The notes below the pieces were generated by a model that was given only the letters and a program-made list of their open reading frames with translations, had not been told where the DNA came from and did not search any database. Below are positions 1 through 8,505 of a stretch of 42,539 bases of DNA, piece after piece. Numbering within the stretch: the first letter of the stretch is position 1; the number at the start of each line of letters is the position of its first letter. Source of the stretch: Chloroflexota bacterium (GTDB taxonomy: Bacteria > Chloroflexota > Dehalococcoidia > UBA2979); contig VGPD01000015.1 in assembly GCA_016875635.1 (NCBI GenBank), positions 1 to 42,539 on the forward strand, given 5' to 3'. The position numbers and the translations under genes are program-made.

Positions 1-819
1 GCCGACGACATCGGCGGCATCGTCATCATCGCGGTCTTCTACTCCGAGGGGATCGCCACTGGGCCGCTCGCACTGGCCGGGGTGGCACTGATGCTTTGCT
101 TCGCGCTTCGGCAGGTCGGCATCTGGTACCTCCCCCTCTACTGGGTGATCGGCGCCGCCGGCTGGGCTGCGACGCTGGAGTCCGGTGTCCATCCGACCGT
201 TTTCGGAGTCGCGCTGGGCCTCCTCGCACCCTGGCAGGCGTGGCGGCCACAGGCGGGGTTCGGCGAACGGATGCACGCCCTGGTCGACCGGGTCCAGGAG
301 GCGTACGACCCGGAGACGCAGCTGGCAACCCACGAGGAACAGGTGGCGCTCTCGCTCGTCATCGCCGACGAGGCATATGCCCACGTGTCGCCACTCGACC
401 GGCTGGAGAAGGCGCTGGCTCCGTTTTCCGCGTACGTGATCGCGCCCCTCTTCGCTTTCGCGAACGCGGGAGTACCGGTCGACGTGAGTACGCTGGGTGA
501 CGCCCTGAGATCCCCGGTCGCGCAGGGCGTCTTCCTCGGCCTGGTCCTCGGGAAACCGCTCGGCATCGTGCTGGCGATCCGAATTGCCGTCATGCTGGGC
601 GCGCGGCTCCCCGGCGGCGTGGGATGGGGCTCGATCGTCGGCGTCGGCGCAGTCGCCGGCGTCGGCTTCACGGTGGCGCTGTTCATCGCCGGGCTGTCGT
701 TCGACGACGCCGCCCTGCTGACCGAGGCGAAACTCGGGATCCTTGGCGCATCGGTCACAGCGGGCCTAATCGGATGGACCCTCCTGCGCGCCGTGCATGC
801 ACCGCCTCACGAAACCTAG
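1..819 (+). CDS. nhaA: Na+/H+ antiporter NhaA, 3' part (5' end outside window)
   Basis: C-terminal about 270 residues of an NhaA-type sodium/proton antiporter of the inner membrane, which exports Na+ in exchange for protons and helps in pH and salt homeostasis. The frame is open from base 1. It begins inside a conserved helix with an ADDIGGIVIIAVFY stretch, which matches the Asp-Asp ion-binding signature of the family. Later hydrophobic helices include APLFAFANAGVPV and the glycine-rich VGAVAGVGFTVALFIAGLSF near the C-terminus, both typical of NhaA. The insert between them (around QEAYDPETQLATHEEQ) is the usual cytoplasmic loop. The gene ends 8 bases before the convergent chrA gene. No lesions are visible in the part present. 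Family assignment is firm; the N-terminus cannot be judged. Confidence 0.93.
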   Translation, partial: ADDIGGIVIIAVFYSEGIATGPLALAGVALMLCFALRQVGIWYLPLYWVIGAAGWAATLESGVHPTVFGVALGLLAPWQAWRPQAGFGERMHALVDRVQEAYDPETQLATHEEQVALSLVIADEAYAHVSPLDRLEKALAPFSAYVIAPLFAFANAGVPVDVSTLGDALRSPVAQGVFLGLVLGKPLGIVLAIRIAVMLGARLPGGVGWGSIVGVGAVAGVGFTVALFIAGLSFDDAALLTEAKLGILGASVTAGLIGWTLLRAVHAPPHET

Positions 820-827
820 TCCGCCGG

Positions 828-2015
828 TCAGAGGGTGATGAGCGCGCCGCCGACGGTCGCTACCAGTACGACCAGCCACGGCGGCCGCCGCCACACGATC
901 AGGAGCGCCCCGCAGAGGATAGCGAGCGCCGCGTCGCCGACGCCGCCGATCGCACTCGTGATCACCGGCGAGTAGAGCGCCGCCGCGAGTAGCCCGACGA
1001 CGCCCGCGTTCACGCCTCGAAGGGCGGCGCGCACGGACCGCAGCGAACGCAGACGATCCCAGTATGGCCCGACGCCCCACACGAGGAGGAGCGAGGGCGT
1101 GAAGATCGCCGCCAGCGCGACCACGGCCCCGACCGGCCCAGCCCCCTTCGCGCCGAGATAGGCGGAGAAGGTGAACAGCGGCCCGGGGACGGCCTGTGCC
1201 GCACCGTACCCCGCGAGGAATTCGTCCGCGGAGAGCCAGCGGGGCACGAACCCCTCCTCCAGCAGCGGTAGCACGACGTGCCCGCCGCCGAACACCAGCG
1301 AGCCGGCACGCGCGCTCACCTCTGCCATCGCTGCCAGACTGTCCGTGGCGGTGGACACTCGCGCCAGGTTGAGTCCCAGCACCAGCAAGACGAGCAGGGC
1401 GAGCCAGAGTGGTGCGAGACGCCGGTACCGCGCCTCGACCGGGGCAACCGCGGACGCTGCCACGTCGAGATGATGCCAACGGATCCAGCCATACGCGCCG
1501 GCGGCCGAGAGTACGAGGATCTGCATCCAGGCTGATGGCGCCATCAGCAGTGCGGCGGCCGCAGCCACTGCGAGTGCAACCCGCTCCGGATCAGGCGCCA
1601 GCGAACGCGACATGCCCCAGACGGCCTGGGCGACCACGGCGACCGCTGCGATCAACAGACCATGGATCCAGCCCGATGCAGAAACGTCGAAGTCACCCAG
1701 CAGAAGCGCGAAGGCAGCAAGCGCGAGCGCGGACGGGAGTGTGAACCCAAGCCAGGCACCGACGCCACCCAGATAACCCGCCCGTGCGGTACCGATGGCG
1801 ATCCCCACCTGTGAACTGGCTGGACCGGGGAGCGCCTGGCAAAGCGCGACCGTGTCGGCGTACTCGGCGTCGGTCAGCCAGCCGCGCCGCTCCACGTATT
1901 CGTGACGGAAGTAGCCGAGGTGGGCGACCGGCCCGCCGAACGAGGTGAGGCCCAACCGCAGCGCGACCAGAAAGACCTCGACCGCAGAGCCGGAGCGCGA
2001 CGACGCTCCCGCCAC
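828..2015 (-). CDS. chrA: Chromate transporter, two-domain ChrA type
   Basis: About 395-residue membrane protein of the CHR family, which moves chromate (and perhaps related oxyanions) out of the cell. Two homologous halves are visible. The N-terminal half has a SFGGPVAHLGYFRHEYVERR signature followed by LPGPASSQVGIAIG. The C-terminal half repeats the pattern with FGGGHVVLPLLEEGFV and AVPGPLFTFSAYLG. This full-length bidomain form is the usual size for ChrA. The frame is open further upstream, but I prefer the GTG at 2015, one base after the cobO stop codon, because the extra N-terminus would lie inside cobO and look unlike the family. It is the last gene of the minus-strand run tup-cobO-chrA. 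Other possibility: transport of another oxyanion, which would fit the tungstate importer in the same run. Confidence 0.9.
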   Translation of the reverse strand: MAGASSRSGSAVEVFLVALRLGLTSFGGPVAHLGYFRHEYVERRGWLTDAEYADTVALCQALPGPASSQVGIAIGTARAGYLGGVGAWLGFTLPSALALAAFALLLGDFDVSASGWIHGLLIAAVAVVAQAVWGMSRSLAPDPERVALAVAAAAALLMAPSAWMQILVLSAAGAYGWIRWHHLDVAASAVAPVEARYRRLAPLWLALLVLLVLGLNLARVSTATDSLAAMAEVSARAGSLVFGGGHVVLPLLEEGFVPRWLSADEFLAGYGAAQAVPGPLFTFSAYLGAKGAGPVGAVVALAAIFTPSLLLVWGVGPYWDRLRSLRSVRAALRGVNAGVVGLLAAALYSPVITSAIGGVGDAALAILCGALLIVWRRPPWLVVLVATVGGALITL

Positions 2016-2016
2016 G

Positions 2017-2637
2017 CTAGTAGTCGATGCCGGGCTGCGCCTTGATCCCGGACTGGAAGGCATGTTTCACCTCGGTCATCTCAGTGACGGTATCGGCGAA
2101 CTCCACCAACAGTGGATGCGCCGAGCGGCCCGTGATGATGATGTCGACGTCCTTCGGTCGGTTACGAAGCGTCTCGATCACCTCGTGGACGTCCAGCCAC
2201 TGGTACGTGATCGGGTAGGTGATCTCGTCGAGCACCACCAGGTCGAATTGCGCCGACATGATCTTCTCGCGCGCCAGCGCCCACGCCTCCGTCGCGAGGG
2301 CAATGTCATGCTCGATGTCCTCAGAGAGCCAGGTGAAGCCGTCGCCGAGGGCGACCATCTCGATCCCCATACGCGCCGCCGCGTAGGTCTCGCCGTAATG
2401 TGAGTCCTTCTTCTTGATGAACTGCAGCCAGCAGATCGACCAGCCGCGGCCCCAGGCGCGCAAGGTCACGCCCAGCGCGGCGGTAGTCTTCCCCTTCCCG
2501 TCCCCGGTATTGATGAGGACGAGCGGATGCTTCTTCGGGAAGAGGCCGGTCCACTTTCCAACAGGCTGCTCGACCGGACCGTGCTTGCGCAGCGGCTCGT
2601 CGTCTTCCAGCACATCGTCGTGGGTCTCCTGCGTCAT
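2017..2637 (-). CDS. cobO: Cob(I)yrinic acid a,c-diamide adenosyltransferase (CobO/BtuR type)
   Basis: 206-residue cytoplasmic ATP:corrinoid adenosyltransferase that attaches the 5'-deoxyadenosyl group to reduced corrinoids, in B12 synthesis or salvage. The P-loop GDGKGKTTAALG (residues 45-56) is the CobA/CobO/BtuR variant, and the Walker B-like segment FDLVVLDEITYPI is also typical. The C-terminal part with DVDIIITGRSAHP and EMTEVKHAFQSGIKAQPGIDY matches the family end to end, so it is full length. A GGAGG ribosome-binding site lies 5 bases before the ATG. It follows tupC by 37 bases and precedes chrA by one base, so it is probably co-transcribed with them. Nothing in the window shows cobalamin ring synthesis, so salvage is as likely as de novo synthesis. 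A BtuCD-like importer pair lies about 5 kb away. Confidence 0.93.
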   Translation of the reverse strand: MTQETHDDVLEDDEPLRKHGPVEQPVGKWTGLFPKKHPLVLINTGDGKGKTTAALGVTLRAWGRGWSICWLQFIKKKDSHYGETYAAARMGIEMVALGDGFTWLSEDIEHDIALATEAWALAREKIMSAQFDLVVLDEITYPITYQWLDVHEVIETLRNRPKDVDIIITGRSAHPLLVEFADTVTEMTEVKHAFQSGIKAQPGIDY

Positions 2638-2674
2638 CGCGTCCTCCGGCGTCGAGGATAGGGCGCAGCGAGGG

Positions 2675-3685
2675 TCAGCGCGCGAGCCACACCGCCCGCG
2701 CCTGGTCCACCATCACCGGCACCTCGCAGCCCGCTGCCATGGAGGAATCACGCAACGCCTCGATCGGTTGCCCGATCGCGAGCGTGTCGCCGGAGGCCAG
2801 TTCGACGAGCAGGCGCCCCACGCCGGAACCCGCCTCGACGCGACGCACGACGGCCGGGACACCACCCGCCTCCAGTCGCGCCGCCTCGGGCGCGACCGCA
2901 GCGTGCGAAACACCTTCGACGGGACGCAGCCCGAGGAGCGCGCATGACGCAGGTCCGAGGACAGAAAAGCCGAGGAACCGTGCCGCGCGGACGCTCTCTG
3001 GCCGCGCGAGTACCTCCGCGGCCAGGCCGACCTGGAGCGGCCGGCCCAAGTCGAGCAGTACGACCCGCTCGGCAAGCAGGAGCGCTTCGGAATGATCGTG
3101 CGTGGCAAAGAGGGCCGCCGTCCCTTCGGCCGCCAGAAGCGTCCGCAATTCGCCCGTCAGCGTCGCACGCGTCGCGTGGTCGACGCCCGCGAACGGTTCA
3201 TCGAGGAAGAGCAGCCGCGGCCGCACGGCGAACGCGCGCGCCAGGCTCACCCGCTGCGCCTCGCCGCCCGAGACCGCATGCCCTCGCTGCCCCGCGAGGT
3301 GGGCCACGCCCAATCGCCCCAACCACTCCTCAGCGCGGACGCGGCGCTCGGCTTTACCCACGCCGTGCATCGCCAGCGCGACTTCGACATTCTGGCGGAC
3401 GGTCATGTCGAGGAGTGCCGCGTCCTGAAACACCGTCGCGGTCTGGCGACGCAGGCGGACCTGGACGTTGCGGCGCGCTGCCTCGCTGAACACCGAGATC
3501 TCGCCATCCGCCGGAAGCAGCAGCGCCGCAGCCAGCAGCAACGTGCTCTTCCCCGCCCCATTGGGGCCGAGCACCGCGACTGTTTCCCCCGCTCCGACTT
3601 CGAGGTGAGGCACCTCGATCACCTCCCGCGCCGCCCGGCGCACGCGGAGGGCGCGAATGGTGAGCGCAGGTGTGCCAGTGTTCAT
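2675..3685 (-). CDS. tupC: Tungstate ABC transporter, ATP-binding subunit with TOBE-like tail
   Basis: 336-residue ATPase of an oxyanion importer. Walker A GPNGAGKST is at residues 40-48, a Q-loop in VFQDAALLD, the ABC signature VSGGEAQRV at 138-146, Walker B LLFLDEP at 158-164 and the switch histidine H196. After the nucleotide-binding domain there is a tail of about 110 residues with an LLGLRPVEG turn and beta-rich sequence, like the TOBE domains that follow molybdate and tungstate ATPases. The start ATG overlaps the tupB stop as ATGA, a sign of translational coupling. The substrate is inferred from the TupA-type binding protein in the same operon. Molybdate is the main alternative. Confidence 0.88.
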   Translation of the reverse strand: MNTGTPALTIRALRVRRAAREVIEVPHLEVGAGETVAVLGPNGAGKSTLLLAAALLLPADGEISVFSEAARRNVQVRLRRQTATVFQDAALLDMTVRQNVEVALAMHGVGKAERRVRAEEWLGRLGVAHLAGQRGHAVSGGEAQRVSLARAFAVRPRLLFLDEPFAGVDHATRATLTGELRTLLAAEGTAALFATHDHSEALLLAERVVLLDLGRPLQVGLAAEVLARPESVRAARFLGFSVLGPASCALLGLRPVEGVSHAAVAPEAARLEAGGVPAVVRRVEAGSGVGRLLVELASGDTLAIGQPIEALRDSSMAAGCEVPVMVDQARAVWLAR

Positions 3686-4380
3686 CGACGCTGCACGCGC
3701 GCCTGCCCGGTCGTGAGCATGGCGCTCACCATGACCACGAAGATCAGGAGGATCAGGCCGAGGGCGAGTGCCGTACCGAAATTGCCGCGGTTCACCTCCG
3801 GCACGGCAGCCGTCGTCAGGACACGCGTCTCCCCCGCAAGGTTCCCACCCACCATCATCGCAGCGCCAACCTCGGAGACTACGCCGCCAAATCCGGCCAT
3901 CACCGCGACGAACAGCGCGAGCCGCGCCTCTCGCGCGACGAGCCAGAGGTACTGCATCCTGTCAGCGCCCATCGCGCGGATCTGGAAGTGCAGCGCTGGC
4001 GGAAGCGCCATCACGCCGGCCGCCGCGAACGAAACGACCAGCGGCGTCGCGATCAACGCCTGTGCGATCACCATTGCCCACGGCGTGTAAATCAGTCCCA
4101 GCGCCCCCAGCGGGCCCGAGCGCCAGAGCAGCACCGCCACCAGCAGACCAGCCACCACCGGTGGAAACCCCGTACCCGCGTTCGCGATCGCAAGCAACAC
4201 CCGCTGCCCTGGGAACCGGCCGAGCGCGATCCCCAGCCACAGTGGCAATCCGACCAGCGCGGCGACCAGCGTCGACGCGCCGGTGATCAGCGCCGTCCGA
4301 AGCGTGATCGAGTAGACCTCGCCGTCACCCGTGCGGAGCAGCCGCATCGCCTCGCGGAGGGCGTCGAGCAGCAGGTCCAT
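3682..4380 (-). CDS. tupB: Tungstate ABC transporter permease
   Basis: 232-residue inner-membrane permease of the CysW/ModB superfamily with five to six hydrophobic helices. The cytoplasmic coupling loop reads EVGAAMMVGGNLAGETRVLTTA, close to the EAA-like loop of TupB proteins, where GGNI/L...TRVLTTA is characteristic. The start ATG shares its first base with the TAA stop of tupA (TAATG), and the stop overlaps tupC. The protein should form the channel for oxyanion import together with TupA and TupC. Length and motif order fit an intact family member. The small size and the GGN loop favour tungstate over the longer molybdate permeases, though the specificity comes from the binding protein. Confidence 0.9.
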   Translation of the reverse strand: MDLLLDALREAMRLLRTGDGEVYSITLRTALITGASTLVAALVGLPLWLGIALGRFPGQRVLLAIANAGTGFPPVVAGLLVAVLLWRSGPLGALGLIYTPWAMVIAQALIATPLVVSFAAAGVMALPPALHFQIRAMGADRMQYLWLVAREARLALFVAVMAGFGGVVSEVGAAMMVGGNLAGETRVLTTAAVPEVNRGNFGTALALGLILLIFVVMVSAMLTTGQARVQRR

Positions 4381-5318
4381 TAGCGGGCGGTCGGCTCCGG
4401 CTTTCCGGCATCAGCAAAGAAAAGCGGCCGGCCGTACTTCTCTTTGCCGAACTCGCCGATCAGCTTCTGTACGTCCGCCGAGATCAGGAACGCCTTGAAC
4501 GCACGCCCGCCCTCGGTGTTCGTCTTCGGCAGCTTCGCGGGATTCGGGACGATAACGTGATAGACGTTCAGCAGCGCCGGATCGCCCTCCAGCAGGATGG
4601 GCAAGTCAGACTTCCCGGTGAACGCGAGGAAGGTCGCGCGGTCCGTCACGGTGTACGCCTGCTTCTCACGCGCCACCGTCAGCGTGGCGCCCATCCCCTG
4701 CCCGGTTTCGAGATACCACGACTGGCCCTTCGGCGTGGTCAGGCCAGCGGACTTCCAGAGGTTCTTCTCCAGGAAGTCAGTGCCGGAATTGTCGCCCCGG
4801 CTCACAAACGTTGCCTTCTTGTCGGCGAGTTTCTTCATGGCCTCGGCGACGGTTTTCACGCCCTTCAACCCCGCTGGGTCGCCCGCAGGGCCGATCATCA
4901 CGAAGTCATTGTGCATCACGAGCGTGCGCTCGATGCCGAATCCATCGGCGACGAACTTCTCCTCCGCCGCCGGCGAGTGCACCAGTAACACATCCGCGTC
5001 GCCGCGCTCGCCCATCTGCATCGCGGCACCTGAACCCACCGCGACCACCTTCACTTGATACCCGGTCGCCTTCTGGAACGCCGGGACGAGGAGATCCAAC
5101 AGTCCGCTATCCTGCGTGCTGGTCGTCGTGGCGAGGATCACCTCGGTGCGGGCAGGCTTCGGCGGCGGCGCCGCAGTGGCGGTCGACGGGGCGGTGGGCG
5201 CCATGATGGCCGGGGTCACCTCCGGCGCTGAATCGCTCCCGCACGCGACGAGCGCAACGGCTACGGCGAGCGCGCCAAACGCGGTCAGCGCTCGTGCGGC
5301 GATGGACGTTCGAGGCAT
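4380..5318 (-). CDS. tupA: Tungstate-binding lipoprotein TupA
   Basis: 312-residue secreted solute-binding protein. The N-terminus is a lipoprotein signal with a hydrophobic stretch and lipobox LVAC (Cys26), followed by an Ala/Pro/Thr-rich linker and the mature domain. The mature domain opens with ILATTTSTQDSGLLD, the hallmark of TupA-family tungstate-binding proteins (the TTTS segment forms part of the ligand site). A GGAGG site 6 bases before ATG 5318 decides the start. The frame is open further upstream, but that part would overlap the divergent regulator. TupA proteins bind tungstate with very high affinity and separate it from molybdate. The presence of this system suggests that the cell makes a tungsten enzyme, none of which is encoded here. 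First gene of the minus-strand run to chrA. Confidence 0.92.
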   Translation of the reverse strand: MPRTSIAARALTAFGALAVAVALVACGSDSAPEVTPAIMAPTAPSTATAAPPPKPARTEVILATTTSTQDSGLLDLLVPAFQKATGYQVKVVAVGSGAAMQMGERGDADVLLVHSPAAEEKFVADGFGIERTLVMHNDFVMIGPAGDPAGLKGVKTVAEAMKKLADKKATFVSRGDNSGTDFLEKNLWKSAGLTTPKGQSWYLETGQGMGATLTVAREKQAYTVTDRATFLAFTGKSDLPILLEGDPALLNVYHVIVPNPAKLPKTNTEGGRAFKAFLISADVQKLIGEFGKEKYGRPLFFADAGKPEPTAR

Positions 5319-5341
5319 GCGGCCCTCCGAACATGGCGTGT

Positions 5342-5355
5342 TGCACGGACGTGCA
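5342..5355. promoter_or_regulatory. Perfect palindrome between tupA and the ModE-like gene (possible operator)
   Basis: TGCACG-GA-CGTGCA, 6-bp arms with a 2-bp centre, lies in the 68-base region between the divergent starts of tupA (5318) and the ModE-like gene (5387). It is the only clean inverted repeat there. Its position between a tungstate operon and a ModE-type DNA-binding protein makes it a plausible operator, but it does not resemble the classical E. coli ModE box, and such short GC-rich palindromes can occur by chance. Confidence 0.35.
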
Positions 5356-5386
5356 GGACGGTAGCATGCAGCCCGCGGAGACAGCC

Positions 5387-5755
5387 ATGCCGGACTCAGA
5401 AGCCACCAGTCCTGTCCGTCTGCGCGTAAAGATCTGGCTCGAACGCGGCGACGAGGTCGTCCTCTCCGAGTACCGCGCGCGGCTCCTCGAAGCAATCGCA
5501 CACCATGGTTCGGTCGCCGCTGCCGCGTCCGCGCTTCAACTTCCGGTGCGGACCGCCTGGAAGAAATTACGGGAGATGGAGGCAGCGGCAGGGATGCCAC
5601 TGCTGGAATCCGGTTCGGGCGGCAGCAGCGGCGGCGGCTCGACCCTCACCCCTGAGGCCGAGGCGATGGTGGCGGCGTTCCGCCGGCTCGCCGGCCCGGT
5701 GACGCAGGCAGCGGAACAAGGGTTCGCTGACGAAAGACGGGGATTCCCCCGCTGA
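5387..5755 (+). CDS. ModE-type winged-helix DNA-binding protein lacking the metal-binding domain
   Basis: About 122-residue protein matching the N-terminal LysR-like winged helix of the molybdate regulator ModE. The pattern VRLRVKIWLERGDEVVLSEY, LLEAIAHHGSVAAAAS and PVRTAWKKLREMEAAAG followed by a glycine/serine loop is typical. The C-terminal Mop/TOBE domains that bind molybdate in full ModE are absent, as in many stand-alone ModE-N proteins. I chose ATG 5387 because GGAG sits 6 bases upstream; ATG 5366 is an alternative. It is divergent from tupA, so the simplest role is oxyanion-linked control of the tup operon. How it would sense the metal is unclear: it could bind oxyanion at the dimer interface or respond to a partner. 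Confidence 0.82.
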   Translation: MPDSEATSPVRLRVKIWLERGDEVVLSEYRARLLEAIAHHGSVAAAASALQLPVRTAWKKLREMEAAAGMPLLESGSGGSSGGGSTLTPEAEAMVAAFRRLAGPVTQAAEQGFADERRGFPR

Positions 5756-5827
5756 CGTCCAACGTCGCGACGACCGGTTATCCCGAGTCTGGAAGTCCGC
5801 GCCGGGCCTCCAGAAAGCGTGCGACAT

Positions 5828-6388
5828 ATGCTGCCCCTCATCATCATCATCGTCGCGCTCGTGCTCTTCGTCGGCATCGCGATCGCCATCTACAACGGTC
5901 TCGTCCAGAAGCGCCTGCGCGTGGACGAGGCGTGGGCCCAGATCGAAGTGCAACTCAAGCGCCGCTGGGACCTCATCCCCAACCTCGTGAACTCCGTGAA
6001 GGGGTACATGGAGCACGAGGAGGCCGTGCTGACCCGCGTCACAGAGGCGCGCGCCAACGCCGTGTCCGCCGGCGCCCAGGGGCCGGTCGCGCAGGCGCAG
6101 GCGGAGAACGCCCTCACCGGCACCCTGCGCTCGCTCTTCGCTGTGATGGAGAACTACCCGCAACTTCGCGCGAACGAGAACGTCCTCAAACTGCAGGAAG
6201 AATTGACGACCACGGAGAACCAGATCTCGTTCTCACGTCAGCATTTCAACGCGACGGTCCGTGACTACAACCAGGCCATCGCGACCTTCCCGTCGCTCCT
6301 CCTGGCGGGGCCGTTCGGCTTCCAGCGGCGCGACTTCTTCGACGCACCGGAAGAGGCGAACGAGGTGCCTGAGGTCCGCCTCCGGTAG
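5828..6388 (+). CDS. lemA: LemA family membrane protein
   Basis: About 186-residue LemA protein: one N-terminal membrane helix (LIIIIVALVLFVGIAIAIYN) followed by a mostly helical domain. Family landmarks are VDEAWAQIEVQLKRRWDLIPNL, then YPQLRANENVLKLQEELTTTEN and RDYNQAIATFPS. LemA function is not well established. It commonly sits beside htpX or TPM-domain genes and is thought to act in envelope stress or membrane protein quality control. Here it precedes the htpX locus by 38 bases, the classical pairing. A GTG at 5819 is an alternative start; no strong ribosome-binding site decides between them. The gene is full length and shows no lesions, unlike its neighbour. Confidence 0.93.
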   Translation: MLPLIIIIVALVLFVGIAIAIYNGLVQKRLRVDEAWAQIEVQLKRRWDLIPNLVNSVKGYMEHEEAVLTRVTEARANAVSAGAQGPVAQAQAENALTGTLRSLFAVMENYPQLRANENVLKLQEELTTTENQISFSRQHFNATVRDYNQAIATFPSLLLAGPFGFQRRDFFDAPEEANEVPEVRLR

Positions 6389-6426
6389 GCTCCTCGGCAG
6401 CCGAAACGGGAGATCGAGGGTGGCTC

Positions 6427-7404
6427 ATGGCAGCGACGACGTTCTATGCTCAGGCCTCCGCCAACCGGCGTAAGTCCGCGCTGCTGCTCCTCTCAGTCGT
6501 CGTGCTATTTCTCAGTTTCGGCTTCGTGGTTGGGTACGCGTGGCTTGGTGATCCCGTCGCCGCGTTCGGCACCACCGTGTTCGCGGGCCTGGTCGCACTT
6601 GTCTCGGGACTCACCACCTACTACGCAGGCGACAAGATGGTGCTCGCAGCCTCACGGGCGCGGCCGGCCTCAGCAGAATCGCACCCGGTCCTGATGAACG
6701 TGGTGTAGGAGATGGCGATCGCAGCGAACGTCCCGATGCCTGCGGTGTACATCATCGAAGACACGGCACTGAATGCCTTCACCACCGGTCGCAGCCCGGA
6801 TCACGCCTCGATCGCCGTGACGAGCGGCCTTCTCGAACAGCTCGACCTCGAGGAATTGCAGGGAGTGGTCGGGCACGAAATGGGCCATGTCCGGAATCTA
6901 GATATCCGATTCGCCATGCTGGTCGGCGTCCTGGTTGGCGGAATTGCCCTGCTGGCGGATGTCCTCCTCCGGTCAATGATGTGAGGTGGACACCGCCGGC
7001 GGAACGACGACCGGGGCGGCGGAGGCGGCGCGCAGGCGCTCCTGATGGTGCTCGCCCTGATCCTGGCCATTGTCGCACCGATCGCAGCGCGCCTCGTGCA
7101 ACTCTCCGTGAGCCGTCAACGCGAGTACCTCGCGGATGCGACTTCGGTCGAGTTCACACGGAACCCCACTGGCCTGGAACAGGCTCTGTGGAAGATCGGC
7201 ACCGACCGCGAGGTGTTGGAGATAGCGAACCGCGCGACGCAGCACCTCTACATCGCAAACCCGATCAAGAAGTTCGAAGAGCGCGCGAGCAGCCTCTGGT
7301 CCACCCACCCGCCACTCGCCGACCGGATCAACCGCCTGCGCGTCCTGCACGGCGGTGCGCCGCTTGCGACCGACGACGTGCGCGCCCTATCTTCGATGGA
7401 GTAG
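6427..7404 (+). pseudogene. htpX: HtpX-like M48 zinc metalloprotease interrupted by two in-frame stop codons
   Basis: A complete htpX reading frame of 326 codons, except for TAG at 6706-6708 (codon 94) and TGA at 6982-6984 (codon 186). No frameshift is needed: all three pieces share one frame and together give the normal HtpX architecture. Piece 1 has two membrane helices and ends HPVLMNVV. Piece 2 starts EMAIAANVPMPAVYIIEDTA and carries the zinc site HEMGH (H150 and H154, counting through the stops) plus a third helix. Piece 3 has the fourth helix, the SRQREYLADATSVEFTRNP segment with the third zinc ligand, and STHPPLADRI. HtpX degrades misfolded membrane proteins. By family pattern the TAG replaces a Glu codon and the TGA a Trp codon, each a single-base change. 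A good ribosome-binding site (GAGGG) precedes the start. It is either a young pseudogene or a sequence error; suppression is possible but unsupported. Confidence 0.88.
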
Positions 7405-7416
7405 ATCGGCCAGACT

Positions 7417-8505
7417 GTGGCGACACCCAGCATCGAAGCTGCGCCCAGGGGCGCATCAGCCATCGCGCGCATGCAGGCGGCGCTGGGGACAGTCGGGCCG
7501 ATCGTGCTCGGGCTCGCGCTCCTGGCGTGCGTATGTGTGTTCGCCCTGACACGAGGGGCAGCGCCGATCCCCGCCGGCACTGCTGCTGCACTCGCCCTCG
7601 ACCAGTTGCCGTGGATCACCTTCACACCGGATGCCCCGGCGACGTGGCAGCGGATCATCGTGGACGTGCGGCTCCCGCGCGTGGCCTCCGCAATCCTGGT
7701 CGGTGCTGCGCTTTCCGGATCGGGTGCGGCGTACCAGGGCGTGTTCCGAAACCCCCTCGCCGACCCGTTCCTGCTTGGCATCGCCTCCGGGGCGGCGCTC
7801 GGGGCGTCGCTCGCCATCGTATCGCCGCTTCCGATCGACTCCTACGGATTCGGGTGGGTGCCGGCGAGCGCGTTCGCCGGAGCACTGCTGACCGTCGTGC
7901 TGGTGACGTTGCTTGCGCGCAGCGGGGGTGATGTGGACGGGGTCTCGCTCATCCTCGCGGGTGTGGCGCTGTCCTCGATCTGCTCGGCCGTCTCATCCTT
8001 CATCCTCCTGACGGGTGGACAGAAGGCACAGCCGATCTTCGCCTTCATCTTTGGCGGGTTGAACACCGTCTCATGGACCCGCGTGGTACTGGCGGCGCCA
8101 TACGTCGTCGGCGGCATCGCCGTGCTGGGCATCACGTCACGTGCGCTCGATGTCCTCCAGCTGGACGAGGAGCAGGCCGAACACCTCGGGCTGCACGTCA
8201 CGCGAACCAAGGTGATCGTGCTGGCGGCGGCGTCCCTGATGGCCGCGGCAGCAGTCGCGGTGGCCGGGATCATCGGCTTCGTCGGTCTGATGGTGCCGCA
8301 TGCGGTACGACTGGCGTGGGGTGGCGGCTTCCGTCGACTGCTGCCGCTCTCCCTGATCTACGGAGCGGCGTTTCTCGTCCTGGTCGACACGTTCGCTCGG
8401 ACGGTGATTGGCCCCCAGGAGGTTCCGCTGGGCATCATCACGGCCTTCATCGGCGGCCCGTCATTCCTCGTCCTGATGCGACGCCGGCGTCGGTGGCTAC
8501 TGTGA
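7417..8505 (+). CDS. BtuC/FecCD-family ABC importer permease
   Basis: 362-residue polytopic permease of the BtuC/FecC/FhuB family, which imports cobalamin, siderophores or heme. Landmarks are the first conserved block VRLPRVASAILVGAALSGSGAAYQGVFRNPLADPFLLG, shown here only as far as the PLADP core, a middle GLHVTRTK coupling segment, and IGFVGLMVPHAVRLAWG near the end. About ten hydrophobic segments can be seen. Translation probably starts at GTG 7417, 12 bases after the htpX stop. The stop overlaps the next ATPase gene as GTGA. No substrate-binding lipoprotein is encoded nearby, so the substrate cannot be named. Cobalamin is a candidate because cobO lies on the same segment, but iron chelates are equally compatible. 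Confidence 0.9.
   Translation: MATPSIEAAPRGASAIARMQAALGTVGPIVLGLALLACVCVFALTRGAAPIPAGTAAALALDQLPWITFTPDAPATWQRIIVDVRLPRVASAILVGAALSGSGAAYQGVFRNPLADPFLLGIASGAALGASLAIVSPLPIDSYGFGWVPASAFAGALLTVVLVTLLARSGGDVDGVSLILAGVALSSICSAVSSFILLTGGQKAQPIFAFIFGGLNTVSWTRVVLAAPYVVGGIAVLGITSRALDVLQLDEEQAEHLGLHVTRTKVIVLAAASLMAAAAVAVAGIIGFVGLMVPHAVRLAWGGGFRRLLPLSLIYGAAFLVLVDTFARTVIGPQEVPLGIITAFIGGPSFLVLMRRRRRWLL

Noticed and set aside
2638-2674. Cobalamin riboswitch before cobO, or elsewhere near the BtuCD-like genes
   Set aside because: The gap before cobO is only 37 bases, and no B12-box-like sequence was found there or at 7405-7416.
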